Source of the DNA: Inquilinus sp. KBS0705
GTDB lineage: Bacteria; Bacteroidota; Bacteroidia; Sphingobacteriales; Sphingobacteriaceae
Direction: 5' to 3'
Assembly: GCA_005938025.2 (NCBI GenBank)
Contig: VCCI02000004.1
Coordinates: 124,001 to 188,000, forward strand
Length of the DNA stretch: 64,000 nt
Part shown: piece by piece, positions 1 to 11,405 of the stretch
Numbering within the stretch: position 1 is the stretch's first letter
Layout: each line of letters opens with the position of its first letter
Translations under genes and position numbers: made by a program
The notes under the pieces: generated by a model
Told to the model about the DNA's origin: nothing
Seen by the model: the letters and a program-made list of their open reading frames with translations, nothing else
Database searches by the model: none

Positions 1-1
1 C

Positions 2-1774
2 AACCGCAGGCGTTTTATACGCGGCGGAACAGATGTATGGGCACCGTTTACCAGCCCCGCAGGTACAACCAGCCAAACCATAACACTCAGTTATTTTGAT
101 TTTGACCAAAAGTATGGCCGCGGCACATTTAAGGCTATTGATGGTAATAAAGTAGGCGCGGTGTTAAACACCATTGCGCGCATTGGGGTGATAGATTCGT
201 TACATTTTGGCGGTAACAGCTGGCATACCCCGTATGGCCCAATTTGCCTGCACGAGCAATATATAGCACAAATTGGCTTAGCCGTAAACGACCTTAAATA
301 TTTAACCGGCTACGCCAGTACCCTTAACTATTACCGCGACCACGCCATAAAACCCGATGGCCGCGTATACCCACGCTGGGCCTACACCAACGAAGACGCT
401 GCACCGGGCCAATATAACAAGTACGGATTTTACGAGGCCCAATGGGGTGTTTTAATGGATTCGAACCCCGACTTTGTAGCCAACATTGCCGACCTGTATG
501 ACATGACAGGCGATAAGACATGGGTAAAAAGCCATCAGCTATCGTGCGAAAAAGCCCTGGAGTGGATATTAAAACGCGACAGTAACGGCAACGGCCTGGT
601 TGAAATGACCAACAGCAACACCGCCGAGAAAAAAAGCAGCGACTGGATAGATATTATATGGGCATCGTACGAAAATGCCTTTGTAAACGCCAAGCTATAC
701 CACGCCCTTATTAAATGGGCCGATATTGAGCAGCAATTGGGCAATACGCCAAAGGCTAAATACTATACCGCCTTTGCAGCCAAACTAAAGGACAACTTTA
801 ACAAAAGCACAAAAGATGGCGGCTTTTGGGATGATGAAAAGGGTTATTACGATTATTGGCGCGATAAGGACCAAACTATGCATGGCCGTAACCTGGTTAC
901 CCCGGTAAACTTTATGGCCATTGCCTACGGCATTTGCGATAACGACACGCGCCGCAATACTATATTGGATAACGTAGAAGCAGTGATGAAAAAAGAAAAC
1001 CTTTTCTTTTGGCCCCTGTCTATGTTCCCCTATGAAACCAACGAAGGCAAGGAATACCAGTTCCCCTACCCTATATATGAAAACGGCGACCTGTTTTTAT
1101 CATGGGGATCGGTAGCGGTAAAGGCATATGCAGCGTATAACCCCGGCCTTGCCTTAAAATATGTAAAGAATGTATTAGAACAATATAGTAAAGACGGGCT
1201 TGCCTATCAGCGATACGGCCGTGTAAAGCAGGATGGCCTGGGCGATGATATACTATCGGGCAATAGCCTGGCCATTGTCGGTTTATACCAGGCTATTTAT
1301 GGCGTAAACCCGCTATACAACCGCTTTTATCTGGAGCCACATATAACACCCGACCTTGCAGGCACCGCGCTTAAATACAAATACAGAGGAAAGCAATTGC
1401 TGATCAATCTTGATAAAGACAGTTACTCGGTAACGCAGGGCAGCTATAAAGTTTGCGCTAACCAACCTTTTGGCTTTAACACCGCAAAAAGCAGCCTGTT
1501 GTATTTTAACAAAGCTAACGCTAAAGTTGCTTTGCAGGCTACTGCGCCGGCTTTAAGCATATACATAAAAAACTGGGGTGCCGCTAAAATGGAATGGCAG
1601 CAAAGCGGCAAGAGCCCGATTGCTTACACGCTTTACCAACTACGGCCCAATACGGTTTACAATTTTGCGGTTAATGGTACAAAGGTAAAAAGCATCACAA
1701 GCAATGTTAGGGGCGAAGCGCAAATCCATTACGCCCCGAAATCAGCTAACGAAATAATATCGGTAAGTAAATAA
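2..1774 (+). CDS. Six-hairpin glycosidase-like protein, N-terminus cut by window edge
   Basis: The frame is open from the first complete codon, so the start lies outside the window; about 590 residues are visible. The visible part is rich in Trp, Tyr and Gly, with runs such as WAYTNEDAAPGQY and GFYEAQW and alternating helices like those of (alpha/alpha)6-barrel glycosidases (amylo-alpha-1,6-glucosidase or GH63-like group). SGNSLAIVGLYQ near residue 420 fits the closing helices of such a barrel, and the last ~140 residues look like a beta-sandwich. It probably trims a complex glycan in the periplasm or at the cell surface, but family and substrate cannot be fixed from sequence reading alone. 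A GTG at 161 could be mistaken for a start; the continuous frame upstream argues against it. No operon partner is visible. Confidence 0.7.
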   Translation, partial: NRRRFIRGGTDVWAPFTSPAGTTSQTITLSYFDFDQKYGRGTFKAIDGNKVGAVLNTIARIGVIDSLHFGGNSWHTPYGPICLHEQYIAQIGLAVNDLKYLTGYASTLNYYRDHAIKPDGRVYPRWAYTNEDAAPGQYNKYGFYEAQWGVLMDSNPDFVANIADLYDMTGDKTWVKSHQLSCEKALEWILKRDSNGNGLVEMTNSNTAEKKSSDWIDIIWASYENAFVNAKLYHALIKWADIEQQLGNTPKAKYYTAFAAKLKDNFNKSTKDGGFWDDEKGYYDYWRDKDQTMHGRNLVTPVNFMAIAYGICDNDTRRNTILDNVEAVMKKENLFFWPLSMFPYETNEGKEYQFPYPIYENGDLFLSWGSVAVKAYAAYNPGLALKYVKNVLEQYSKDGLAYQRYGRVKQDGLGDDILSGNSLAIVGLYQAIYGVNPLYNRFYLEPHITPDLAGTALKYKYRGKQLLINLDKDSYSVTQGSYKVCANQPFGFNTAKSSLLYFNKANAKVALQATAPALSIYIKNWGAAKMEWQQSGKSPIAYTLYQLRPNTVYNFAVNGTKVKSITSNVRGEAQIHYAPKSANEIISVSK

Positions 1775-1783
1775 CTTAAAAAA

Positions 1784-1882
1784 ATGTCATTTCGAACGAC
1801 GAAGGAGGAGAAATCCTGTTCGAGACACAAAGTTCCCCACCTGTCAATCGAACAAGATTTCTCTCTACGGTCGAAATGACAT
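1784..1882. repeat. Palindromic intergenic repeat (TGTCATTTCGA arms)
   Basis: The left arm starts ATGTCATTTCGA and the right arm ends TCGAAATGACAT; a second matching pair inside is GAGAAATCCTGTTCGA against TCGAACAAGATTTCTC. The whole would form a long hairpin of about 99 nt. It lies between convergent genes and could work as a bidirectional terminator. Its elaborate symmetry suggests a dispersed REP/MITE-like family rather than a simple terminator; that is inference. Confidence 0.75.
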
Positions 1883-1897
1883 GGTGTAAATCAGACC

Positions 1898-2941
1898 TTA
1901 TTCTACCACTTCGTAAATGGTAACGGGCAGGGCTTTGTTTTTAAGGGTAACCTCGCCTATCCGTTCGCATTTGAACGATTCTTTGGCTTTATGGTAGGTT
2001 TCTTCGGATATGATGATCTGCCCCGCCTTTGCAGACGATTGCAGGCGCTGCGCCAGGTTTACGGCATCGCCAATTACGGTATAATCCAATCGTTTTAGTG
2101 ATGCAGAGCCGATATTGCCCGATACCATTTCGCCCGAGTTGATACCTACCGCTATTTGCGGTTTGTATGATTTATCGCCTGCCGTTACTGCTTCAACGTT
2201 GTTTAACTGCGCTTTGGCTGCAAGGGCGGCATCAATCGCCCTGTCCAAATGGTAATTGCCCCTAAATACAGCCATTACTGCGTCGCCCATGAATTTATCA
2301 ACATGGCCGCCCTGTGCAACAATCTCTTTTACAATCTTATCAAACAACGAGTTTATCAGGTTTACTACCGTATTAGCGGGTACGTTTTCGGTAATGGCTG
2401 TAAAGCCGCAAACATCAATAAACAACACAGTGGCATCAACTACCTCATTCTTCATCAGGCTGTTTTCAAACTCCTTGTGCGTCATAAAATTAAGCACATT
2501 CTCGTCTACATACATTTTTAGTATGTTGTTTTCTTTAATGGCCCTTATGGTTTCCTGTAGTTGTTTTACATGCTGTATGGTTTTTTCCATGGTAAGGTCC
2601 AGGTCCTCAAAATCAACCGGCTTACACACAAAATCAAAGGCACCCCTGTTCATGGCAGTGCGTATATTTTGCATATCGCCATAGGCCGATACCACCACCG
2701 CCTTAAGCATGGGGTTAGCCTCGGGCAACCGGCTTAGCAAGGTAAGGCCATCCATTACCGGCATATTAATATCACTTAATATAATATCCAGGTCGGGGTG
2801 TTCCTTTACTTTTAACAAAGCCTCTTCGCCGTTTTGCGCAAAAACAAACTCATACACGTTTTCGCGTATTTTTTTACGAAACTTTTGCTTTACCAGCAGC
2901 TCCAGATCGGCTTCATCATCTACTACTAATATTTTGGCCAT
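1898..2941 (-). CDS. Response regulator with class III adenylate/guanylate cyclase output domain
   Basis: Residues 1-125 form a CheY-like receiver with acidic pair D8/D9, phosphoacceptor D57 (LSDINMP), S85 and K107. A helical linker (115-160) leads to a class III nucleotide cyclase domain (165-345) with metal aspartates D176 (FIDVCGF) and D220 (KFMGDAV) and the block DYTVIGDAVNLAQRL. The Lys at 216 and the Asp in DYTVIGD match the adenine-selecting residues of adenylate cyclases, so cAMP is the likely product. It is the last gene of a minus-strand operon; its ATG overlaps the TAA of the preceding receiver gene by one base. Phosphorylation by the adjacent kinase presumably controls cyclase activity. 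Confidence 0.9.
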   Translation of the reverse strand: MAKILVVDDEADLELLVKQKFRKKIRENVYEFVFAQNGEEALLKVKEHPDLDIILSDINMPVMDGLTLLSRLPEANPMLKAVVVSAYGDMQNIRTAMNRGAFDFVCKPVDFEDLDLTMEKTIQHVKQLQETIRAIKENNILKMYVDENVLNFMTHKEFENSLMKNEVVDATVLFIDVCGFTAITENVPANTVVNLINSLFDKIVKEIVAQGGHVDKFMGDAVMAVFRGNYHLDRAIDAALAAKAQLNNVEAVTAGDKSYKPQIAVGINSGEMVSGNIGSASLKRLDYTVIGDAVNLAQRLQSSAKAGQIIISEETYHKAKESFKCERIGEVTLKNKALPVTIYEVVE

Positions 2942-3324
2942 TATTGTTCAATAAACGCTTTAAGTTTTTCTTTCAATAAATTAAAATCAAGGGGCTTGGT
3001 TAAAAAATCATTCGCCCCTTTTTCCATCGCCTGCCGGCGGTTCTCTTCATCGCCATAGGCGGTTATCATCATAACCACGGGTGGCGGCGGCGTATCAAAG
3101 TCTTCGCGTATGTGGCCAAGCAACTCAATACCGCTCATGCCGGGCATATTAATATCGCTTAGTATCAACACTATTTCCGACTTTTTTTGCTTTAAATAAT
3201 CCAGCGCTTCCTCGCCTGATAAGGCAAAGCCAAAGTCTATTTCGTGATTGCGTATCTCTTTGCGGAAACGCTGTAAAAATAGCGGCTGTACGTCCGCCTC
3301 ATCATCTACTACCAGTATCTTCAT
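2941..3324 (-). CDS. Single-domain response regulator (CheY-like)
   Basis: A 127-residue stand-alone receiver with D7/D8, phosphoacceptor D57 in LSDINMP, T88 and K110. It has no output domain. Its N-terminal half closely resembles the receiver of the downstream cyclase (both start with KILVVDDEAD and share the LSDINMP block), suggesting an in-operon duplication. It lies 25 bp after the histidine kinase stop and shares one base with the cyclase gene. It may act as a phosphate sink or shuttle between kinase and cyclase; that role is inferred from gene order. Confidence 0.9.
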   Translation of the reverse strand: MKILVVDDEADVQPLFLQRFRKEIRNHEIDFGFALSGEEALDYLKQKKSEIVLILSDINMPGMSGIELLGHIREDFDTPPPPVVMMITAYGDEENRRQAMEKGANDFLTKPLDFNLLKEKLKAFIEQ

Positions 3325-3349
3325 ATATATGCGCTGTAAATATACTTGT

Positions 3350-4660
3350 TTAGTTTTTAGCCGGAATGTAAATTACAAACTCGGTGTACTCGCCCTCTTT
3401 GCTATCTATATCAATGGTGCCGTTATGCGCCTTCACTATAATATCGTAACTAAGTGATAGGCCCAAGCCAGTACCCTCGCCGGTAGGCTTTGTGGTAAAA
3501 AAGGGCTGTAATATTTTATCCTTAATTTCATCGGGGATGCCCGTGCCGTTGTCCCTAACTTTAATAACAATGCCGTTTTTACCGGGTGCTGTGCTTACCT
3601 GCACAGTAGGCTTAAAATCGGCCACACCTAATTTTTGCTTTTGCTGCACCGCATAAAAGGCGTTGTTGAACAGGTTCAGCAATACCCGCCCTACATCCTG
3701 CGGCACCACATTTACTTTGGGTATATCGGGGCCAAAACTGGTTAACAGTTCGGCATTAAAGCTTTTGTCTTTGGCGCGAAGGCCGTGGTAGGCCAGCCGT
3801 AAATACTCATCGGCAAGGGTATTAATGTCGGTCGGTTCGGTTACGTTACTGCTGGCACGGCTATGTTGCAGCATACCCTTTACAATGCCGTCGGCACGTT
3901 TGCCATGGTGCCTTATCTTATCTAAGTTTTGGCGTATGTCGCTTGCTATGGCTATGGCTTCTTGGGTATCGCCTTTAGCAAGTTCTTCTTCCATTTCGTC
4001 TATCAGCTCCATGCTTACTTCCGAAAAATTGTTTACAAAGTTTAGCGGGTTCTGAATTTCGTGCGCTATACCGGCTGTAAGCTCGCCCAGCGAGGCCAGT
4101 TTTTCGGATTGTATCAATTGCTGCTGGGTGGTTTGCAGCAGTTTTACCGCTTCCTGCAACTCATCCTTTTGGCGGGTAAGTTCGGCGGTACGCTCGGCAA
4201 CAAGCTTATCCAGTATTACGTTTTGCTGGTTAATGGCCCTAAACTCCTCCTCCTGCTTTTTAGAGGTGGCCCATCGCGCAAATATCCACGAAAAGCCTAC
4301 AAGGATGGCTAAGGTGAAAATCGTGTCATACTTGTCGTAAAACTTTGGTGCAATTAATTCAACCAGGCCGCTTACAAACGTAATTACCACCAGCGGATAA
4401 TGCGATTCGAGATAAAAGCTTACTAATTTAAAATCTTCCTCTTTTTTAAAGTAGTACAGCAAGCCCCCTAAAAATACCGCGCTAAACAGGTAGTCGTAAC
4501 CGTCGGGTATCTTCTCATCCACAATAATAAAAACAACCCAAACCAGTACACTGGCAATATTTAAAATGGTTGCCCATTTAGCCTTTAGCGGGGTGAATTT
4601 TATTACTTTAATAATGCGCCTTAATAGGAAGAACGCGGCGATGTATAAAAAAACTTGCAT
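3350..4660 (-). CDS. Membrane sensor histidine kinase
   Basis: The first ~130 residues hold about four hydrophobic segments with no large extracytoplasmic loop. A coiled coil (135-190) leads to the HisKA box GIAHEIQNPLNF with phosphorylatable H200. The catalytic domain shows the N box around 329-338 (NLFNNAFYAV), G1 box DNGTGIP near 370 and G2 box GEGTGLGL near 394-401. It is complete at 436 residues. It is the first gene of the kinase / receiver / receiver-cyclase operon on the minus strand. The signal is unknown; the compact membrane domain suggests sensing within or close to the membrane. Confidence 0.92.
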   Translation of the reverse strand: MQVFLYIAAFFLLRRIIKVIKFTPLKAKWATILNIASVLVWVVFIIVDEKIPDGYDYLFSAVFLGGLLYYFKKEEDFKLVSFYLESHYPLVVITFVSGLVELIAPKFYDKYDTIFTLAILVGFSWIFARWATSKKQEEEFRAINQQNVILDKLVAERTAELTRQKDELQEAVKLLQTTQQQLIQSEKLASLGELTAGIAHEIQNPLNFVNNFSEVSMELIDEMEEELAKGDTQEAIAIASDIRQNLDKIRHHGKRADGIVKGMLQHSRASSNVTEPTDINTLADEYLRLAYHGLRAKDKSFNAELLTSFGPDIPKVNVVPQDVGRVLLNLFNNAFYAVQQKQKLGVADFKPTVQVSTAPGKNGIVIKVRDNGTGIPDEIKDKILQPFFTTKPTGEGTGLGLSLSYDIIVKAHNGTIDIDSKEGEYTEFVIYIPAKN

Positions 4661-4827
4661 GCGTAAGCGAGGTATTAATTAAACATAAAAGTAATTATTT
4701 TAAGCATATTAGCCCATACATCGTCATAAAACATATAGGGTACCGCTTGTATATGTAAAAAATGCCTGCCTACAGCAAAACATTTAATATATTAGCCCTA
4801 AAAAACGGCAATTAATTAAGGATATTG

Positions 4828-5697
4828 ATGAAGACCACAAACATTCCGCAATGGATAACCGATACCCTTTATACCCTTGCAGGTATCTTGTTTTCGGGGT
4901 TCGCTTTAAGGAGTTTCCTGATACCCAATAAGTTTTTTGACGGCGGCGTAACTGGTATATCACTGTTGATACACGAAATTTATCACTTAGATATTAGTTA
5001 TATTATAGTGCTGGCCAATATCCCGTTTATTATAATGGGCGCTTTTCATGTAAATAAACGCTTTGCCTATAAAACTTTAGCCGCTGTAATAGCCCTGGGG
5101 CTTTGCCTGCAGTTCTTCCCATATCCGCAAATAACCTCCGATAAACTGCTGGTATCCATATTCGGTGGGGTATTTATGGGTATCGGCGTCGGTTTGGCCA
5201 TACGCGGTGGCTGCGCGCTTGATGGCATCGAAGTGCTGGCGCTTTATACCGGCAAACGCATCAGTTTTACCATCAGCGAGATCATATTAGGTATCAACAT
5301 CATTATCTTTTTGATAGCTGCTATTGACCTTGGCTTGCCAACCGCCCTATATTCTATCATGACGTATTATACAGCTTCCAAAACCATCAGCTTTGTGATA
5401 GAAGGGTTGGAAGAGTACACCGGTGTAACCATTATATCGGGCGAAAGCCAGCTGGTTAAAGAACGCCTGGTGATGGAACTTGGCCGCGGCATTACCGTTT
5501 ATAAAGGCGAGCGCGGTTTTCTGCGCGACAGCTTTGATATTAGCCAACCCGTTGATATTGTTTTTACCGTAATAACCCGCCTTGAAGTAAGGCGCCTGCG
5601 CAACCTTGTACACGAAATAGACCCCAAAGCCTTTATTTTTACCAGCACCATTAAAGAAGCCGCCGGTGGCGTGCTCAAAAAACGGGCGAGACATTAA
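4828..5697 (+). CDS. YitT family membrane protein (DUF161/DUF2179)
   Basis: About five transmembrane segments fill residues 10-190, including the family-typical blocks LIPNKFFDGGVTGISLL and GGCALDGIEVLALY; the C-terminal ~80 residues form the soluble DUF2179 domain, with GITVYKGERGF and the block FTVITRLEVRRLRNLV. Length (289 residues) is normal for the family. A TTG lies one codon upstream at 4825, but the ATG at 4828 is the better start. YitT proteins occur widely in Firmicutes and Bacteroidota; transport of a small solute is suspected but not established. It is monocistronic here, divergent from the sensor kinase operon. Confidence 0.88.
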   Translation: MKTTNIPQWITDTLYTLAGILFSGFALRSFLIPNKFFDGGVTGISLLIHEIYHLDISYIIVLANIPFIIMGAFHVNKRFAYKTLAAVIALGLCLQFFPYPQITSDKLLVSIFGGVFMGIGVGLAIRGGCALDGIEVLALYTGKRISFTISEIILGINIIIFLIAAIDLGLPTALYSIMTYYTASKTISFVIEGLEEYTGVTIISGESQLVKERLVMELGRGITVYKGERGFLRDSFDISQPVDIVFTVITRLEVRRLRNLVHEIDPKAFIFTSTIKEAAGGVLKKRARH

Positions 5698-5749
5698 TAA
5701 CGTTTGGCATATTAAGCGGCAAAATCACTAAATTTGATAAAAGCCTTTA

Positions 5750-6640
5750 ATGATGAGCCAGATAAAAAAAGAAGACGTTAAGCAGGAAGTTTTTGACCTT
5801 TACGACGATTACGCGCATAACCGCCTGGATAGGCGCTCGTTTATGCAAAAACTGTCTATTTACGCGGTGGGTGGGTTAACCGTACCCGCGCTGATGAGTT
5901 TTTTAATGCCCGATTATAAGGGCAACGTACAAATAAAGGCAGATGACCCGCGCCTGCAATCGGGTTATATTAACTATTCGTCGCCTAAGGGCGGTGGTAC
6001 CATTAAGGGGCTACTATCAAAACCCGCTGACGCCAAAAAGAAACTGGGTGGTGTAATTGTAGTTCACGAAAACCGCGGCCTAAACCCATATATAGAAGAT
6101 GTAGGCCGCCGCGCCGCGTTGGCAGGCTTTATTTCGCTGGCGCCTGATGCGCTTACCCCGCTGGGCGGTTACCCCGGTAACGACGATGCCGGGCGCGAAT
6201 TGCAAAGCAAAAGGGATAAAGGCGAAATGGAAGAAGATTTTATTGCCGCCTATAACTACCTTAAAAACCACCCCGATTGCAATGGCAAGGTGGGTGTTGT
6301 TGGCTTTTGCTTTGGCGGCGGCATAGCCAATATGATGGCTGTGCGCGTGCCCGACCTTGCCGCCGCCGTACCTTTTTACGGCAGCCAGCCCGCTGCTGAT
6401 GATGTACCTAAAATTAAAGCGCCGTTGTTACTGCATTATGCATCGTTAGATACGCGCATAACCGCCGGCTGGCCGGTTTACGAGGCCGCTTTAAAACAGA
6501 ATGGTAAAAAATACGATGCCTTTATTTACGAAAACGTGAACCATGGCTTTCATAACGATACCACGCCGCGGTATGACAAAGCCGCCGCAGAACTGGCCTG
6601 GAAACGCTCAATCGACTTTTTTACAGCGCAACTGGCATAA
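5750..6640 (+). CDS. Dienelactone hydrolase family protein, Tat-like signal
   Basis: An alpha/beta hydrolase of the dienelactone hydrolase family with nucleophile C187 in GFCFGGG, D234 (ASLDTRI) and H265 (NVNHGFHND), the classical Cys-Asp-His triad; E107 in VHENRG matches the conserved glutamate that controls the Cys. Before the domain, residues 27-50 contain [10 protein letters not shown] followed by a hydrophobic stretch, a twin-arginine-like signal placed after a ~25-residue extension, so export is likely. It would hydrolyse a lactone or ester; natural substrate unknown. Two adjacent ATGs (5750, 5753) are both usable. Confidence 0.88.
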   Translation: MMSQIKKEDVKQEVFDLYDDYAHNRLDRRSFMQKLSIYAVGGLTVPALMSFLMPDYKGNVQIKADDPRLQSGYINYSSPKGGGTIKGLLSKPADAKKKLGGVIVVHENRGLNPYIEDVGRRAALAGFISLAPDALTPLGGYPGNDDAGRELQSKRDKGEMEEDFIAAYNYLKNHPDCNGKVGVVGFCFGGGIANMMAVRVPDLAAAVPFYGSQPAADDVPKIKAPLLLHYASLDTRITAGWPVYEAALKQNGKKYDAFIYENVNHGFHNDTTPRYDKAAAELAWKRSIDFFTAQLA

Positions 6641-6706
6641 AGTATCACCAAAAAACAAGCGGAATTTGGGCTAAATATTAAAATAGGGGTTTATCAGTAC
6701 ATCCCT

Positions 6707-6714
6707 TATATTTG
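6707..6714 (+). promoter_or_regulatory. -7 promoter box of efp
   Basis: TATATTTG matches the Bacteroidota housekeeping -7 consensus TAnnTTTG exactly. It lies 25 bp before the efp ATG at 6739, leaving a leader of about 18 nt, and excludes the upstream TTG in the same frame as the real start. Confidence 0.75.
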
Positions 6715-6738
6715 CGTTCAAAATTTTACAATCGTTTT

Positions 6739-7299
6739 ATGGCAAAAGCATCTGAAGTTAAAGTAGGAAATATATTACGTTACAACGGCGAACTGGTAAC
6801 CGTTACCGAAGTAATGCACCGTACACCAGGTAAAGGCGGCGCCTTTTATTTAGATAAGTTTCGTAATATTAAAACAGGCAAAATTGTTGAAGCGCGTTTA
6901 GCTACAGATGAACAAGTTGAGATTTGCCGTGTAGAAACCAATGATTACCAGTACCTGTACGAAGATGGCGACTACATGGTGATAATGGATAACACCACCT
7001 ACGAGCAGCATAACATCCCAAAAACATTATTTGGCACAGCCGTTAGGTTTTTAAAAGAAGGTATGAACGTAATAGTATCTTTTGAAAGCGAAGAGCCTAT
7101 TATGGCGCAGGCCCCTAACAACGTAGAGCTGGAAATTACCTATACCGAACCTGCAGTTAAAGGCGATACCTCATCGGGCGCGTTAAAAAACGCCACAACC
7201 GAAAATGGTGTCGAGATAAAAGTACCTCTGTTCATCAATCAGGGCGATAAAATTAAGGTTGATACCCGCACCGGCGAATACCTGGAGCGCGCAAAATAA
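6739..7299 (+). CDS. efp: Elongation factor P
   Basis: A 186-residue elongation factor P: N-terminal KOW-like domain with the tip loop RTPGKGGAF, where K32 is the position modified in other bacteria, followed by two OB domains and the C-terminal signature GDKIKVDTRTGEYLERAK. EF-P relieves ribosome stalling at polyproline stretches by binding between the P and E sites. The frame extends upstream to 6712, but the promoter box at 6707-6714 and protein length support the ATG at 6739. It is monocistronic with its own terminator. No modifying enzyme gene is nearby. Confidence 0.97.
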   Translation: MAKASEVKVGNILRYNGELVTVTEVMHRTPGKGGAFYLDKFRNIKTGKIVEARLATDEQVEICRVETNDYQYLYEDGDYMVIMDNTTYEQHNIPKTLFGTAVRFLKEGMNVIVSFESEEPIMAQAPNNVELEITYTEPAVKGDTSSGALKNATTENGVEIKVPLFINQGDKIKVDTRTGEYLERAK

Positions 7300-7320
7300 G
7301 CATCACAAACAACACATAAC

Positions 7321-7357
7321 AAAGCCCCCGGATTAACCACCGGGGGCTTTGCTTTTT
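7321..7357 (+). terminator. Rho-independent terminator after efp
   Basis: Stem AAAGCCCCCGG / CCGGGGGCTTT with a short AT-rich loop followed by GCTTTTT, 22 bp after the efp stop. Confidence 0.9.
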
Positions 7358-7583
7358 ACCTTATAGCGGTTAATTATAAACCGCTGTGTTTATAATTATA
7401 AATATATCTGCTATATTTATAAGTGCCTTAAAAGCAAGGTAAACCCCTGTATTATCAATAATTTATAACCTGCAGCCACGGCTATAAAAGCCATGTGCGT
7501 GTAATTTATTATTCCATAACGGCGTAGTACTATAACATTAACATATATAACTATAAATTTAGACGTATAAACTAACCCTATAA

Positions 7584-9827
<2,244 letters not shown>

Positions 9828-9848
9828 TTTATAGCCTGTGCTATATTT

Positions 9849-9885
9849 AAAGGTGGCCCCTATTGAGGAGGGGGCCACCTTTTTG
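9849..9885 (+). terminator. Rho-independent terminator after katG
   Basis: Stem AAAGGTGGCCCC / GGGGCCACCTTT with a loop of about 11 nt and a following T run, 22 bp after the katG stop. Confidence 0.9.
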
Positions 9886-9958
9886 TTACAGAGCAATATC
9901 CAAACGTCATTTTATAACCATATTATACTATTTGAAATAAATTAATACAATATCGTAC

Positions 9959-9966
9959 TATATTTG
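9959..9966 (+). promoter_or_regulatory. -7 promoter box of folE
   Basis: TATATTTG fits the TAnnTTTG consensus perfectly and lies 50 bp before the folE ATG. It would start the folE-led redox cluster. Confidence 0.65.
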
Positions 9967-10016
9967 TTTGGCGATTTAATTACGCTGCTATAACTTATAA
10001 GCCCACCAATACTTTT

Positions 10017-10697
10017 ATGACAAACAACACTATAGTTGACCAACAAGACGAACAAGACCTTTTACACTTTGACCACGACCACCATAGTTCAACCCTTAAC
10101 ACCCCTTTAAGGGAAGATGCCTTTGTGCTTGACGACGACACAAAAGTAGACCTGATAGCCAAGCACTTTGCAGGCATAATGCAGGTATTAGGTATGGACC
10201 TGGAAGACGACAGCCTGAAAGATACGCCAAAGCGGGTAGCCAAAATGTATGTTAAAGAAATTTTTAGCGGCCTTAACCCGGCCAATAAGCCAAAGCCAAC
10301 GCTTTTTAAAAACCCGTTCAGATACAAGCAAATGCTGGTAGAAAAAAACATATCGGTTTTTAGCAATTGCGAGCACCATTTTGTACCCATTGTAGGCAAG
10401 GCACATGTAGCTTACATCAGCAACGGGCAGGTAATAGGCCTGTCTAAATTAAACCGCATAGTACAGTACTGCTCGCAACGCCCGCAGGTGCAGGAAAGGT
10501 TAACCATACAAATAGCCAACCTGATGAAAGAAGCCCTTGGCACGGAAGATGTAGCCGTTATTGTAGATGCACATCACCATTGCGTATCAAGCCGGGGTAT
10601 AAGAGATGCCGGCAGTACAACCATAACGGCCGAATACAGCGGCCGCTTTTTAGAAGCCGATACCAGGAATGAATTTCTTAAACATATAGCATCCTGA
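10017..10697 (+). CDS. folE: GTP cyclohydrolase I
   Basis: Homologous to FolE over residues ~40-226: zinc ligands C118 and H121 (NCEHHFVP) and C189 (HHHCVSSRG) and the active-site block IGLSKLNRIVQYCSQRPQVQERLT are all present. It converts GTP to 7,8-dihydroneopterin triphosphate, the entry to folate and pterin synthesis. The first ~35 residues are an acidic, histidine-rich extension (HFDHDHH) often seen as a variable N-terminus. It heads a group of four co-directional genes; the next gene starts 55 bp downstream. Such a context could mean the product feeds a pterin cofactor rather than folate, but that is inference. Confidence 0.96.
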   Translation: MTNNTIVDQQDEQDLLHFDHDHHSSTLNTPLREDAFVLDDDTKVDLIAKHFAGIMQVLGMDLEDDSLKDTPKRVAKMYVKEIFSGLNPANKPKPTLFKNPFRYKQMLVEKNISVFSNCEHHFVPIVGKAHVAYISNGQVIGLSKLNRIVQYCSQRPQVQERLTIQIANLMKEALGTEDVAVIVDAHHHCVSSRGIRDAGSTTITAEYSGRFLEADTRNEFLKHIAS

Positions 10698-10752
10698 TAT
10701 TTAAGCGCGGCATATATTAGTTAACATGGTTTAAGTAAATAATAACGAATAA

Positions 10753-11403
10753 ATGAAAAGCATTACCAGCCACCAGATAACCGACATGGAGAAATACTAC
10801 CGTATTAACCTTATCAATAGTTTGGCGGGCTATAAATCCTTACACCTGTTGGGTACTATCAGCAATGATGGTATTACCAACCTTTGTATCGTTAGTTCAG
10901 TATTTCACCTGGGGGCCAATCCCCCGCTGCTGGGTATGGTTATACGGCCCGAGCGCGAACATAACGACACACTAAGCAACATTAACACAACGGGCCAGTA
11001 TACACTAAACAATGTTTTACCCGCCTGGTATATGCAGGCCCACCAAACCAGCGCAAGCTACCCCTCGCAGGTATCGGAGTTTGATGTGTGCGGCTTTAAA
11101 AAACAATACATTACCGGCTTTAAGGCCCCTTTTGTAAAACAGTCTACCATAAGTATTGGCCTCGAGCTGCGCGAAACCATTGATGTAGAGCTTAACGGCA
11201 CCACCATTGTAATTGGCGAAATAATGCACATACTGGCCGATGACGAGCTGATAACCGCCGACGGCACTATAGACCATGTAAAGGCCGAAACCCTTACGGT
11301 GGCCGGCTTAGATACCTACTCGCTGCCACAGCCAATAGGCAGGCTGGCCTATGCCAAGCCGGGTGTGCCAACTAAACAGTTAATTACAGCAGACAAAGTA
11401 TAG
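10753..11403 (+). CDS. Flavin reductase-like (FMN-binding split barrel) protein
   Basis: 216 residues with the flavin-reductase-like split-barrel pattern: TNLCIVSSVFHLGANPP early, GQYTLNNVL mid-way, and the family's C-terminal motif IGRLAYAKPGV. Related proteins bind FMN and reduce it or use it in small oxidoreductions. It is followed after 2 bp by the FAD oxidoreductase gene, so the two are translationally coupled. It may supply reduced flavin or work on the product of the neighbours; the substrate is unknown. Confidence 0.82.
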   Translation: MKSITSHQITDMEKYYRINLINSLAGYKSLHLLGTISNDGITNLCIVSSVFHLGANPPLLGMVIRPEREHNDTLSNINTTGQYTLNNVLPAWYMQAHQTSASYPSQVSEFDVCGFKKQYITGFKAPFVKQSTISIGLELRETIDVELNGTTIVIGEIMHILADDELITADGTIDHVKAETLTVAGLDTYSLPQPIGRLAYAKPGVPTKQLITADKV

Positions 11404-11405
11404 TT

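Noticed and set aside
6712..6738. Upstream TTG start for efp
   Set aside because: It lies inside the promoter box and adds residues not found in the family.
7364..7384. Small hairpin GCGGTT / AACCGC upstream of katG
   Set aside because: Stem is only 6 bp and not located at a promoter; no regulator suggested.
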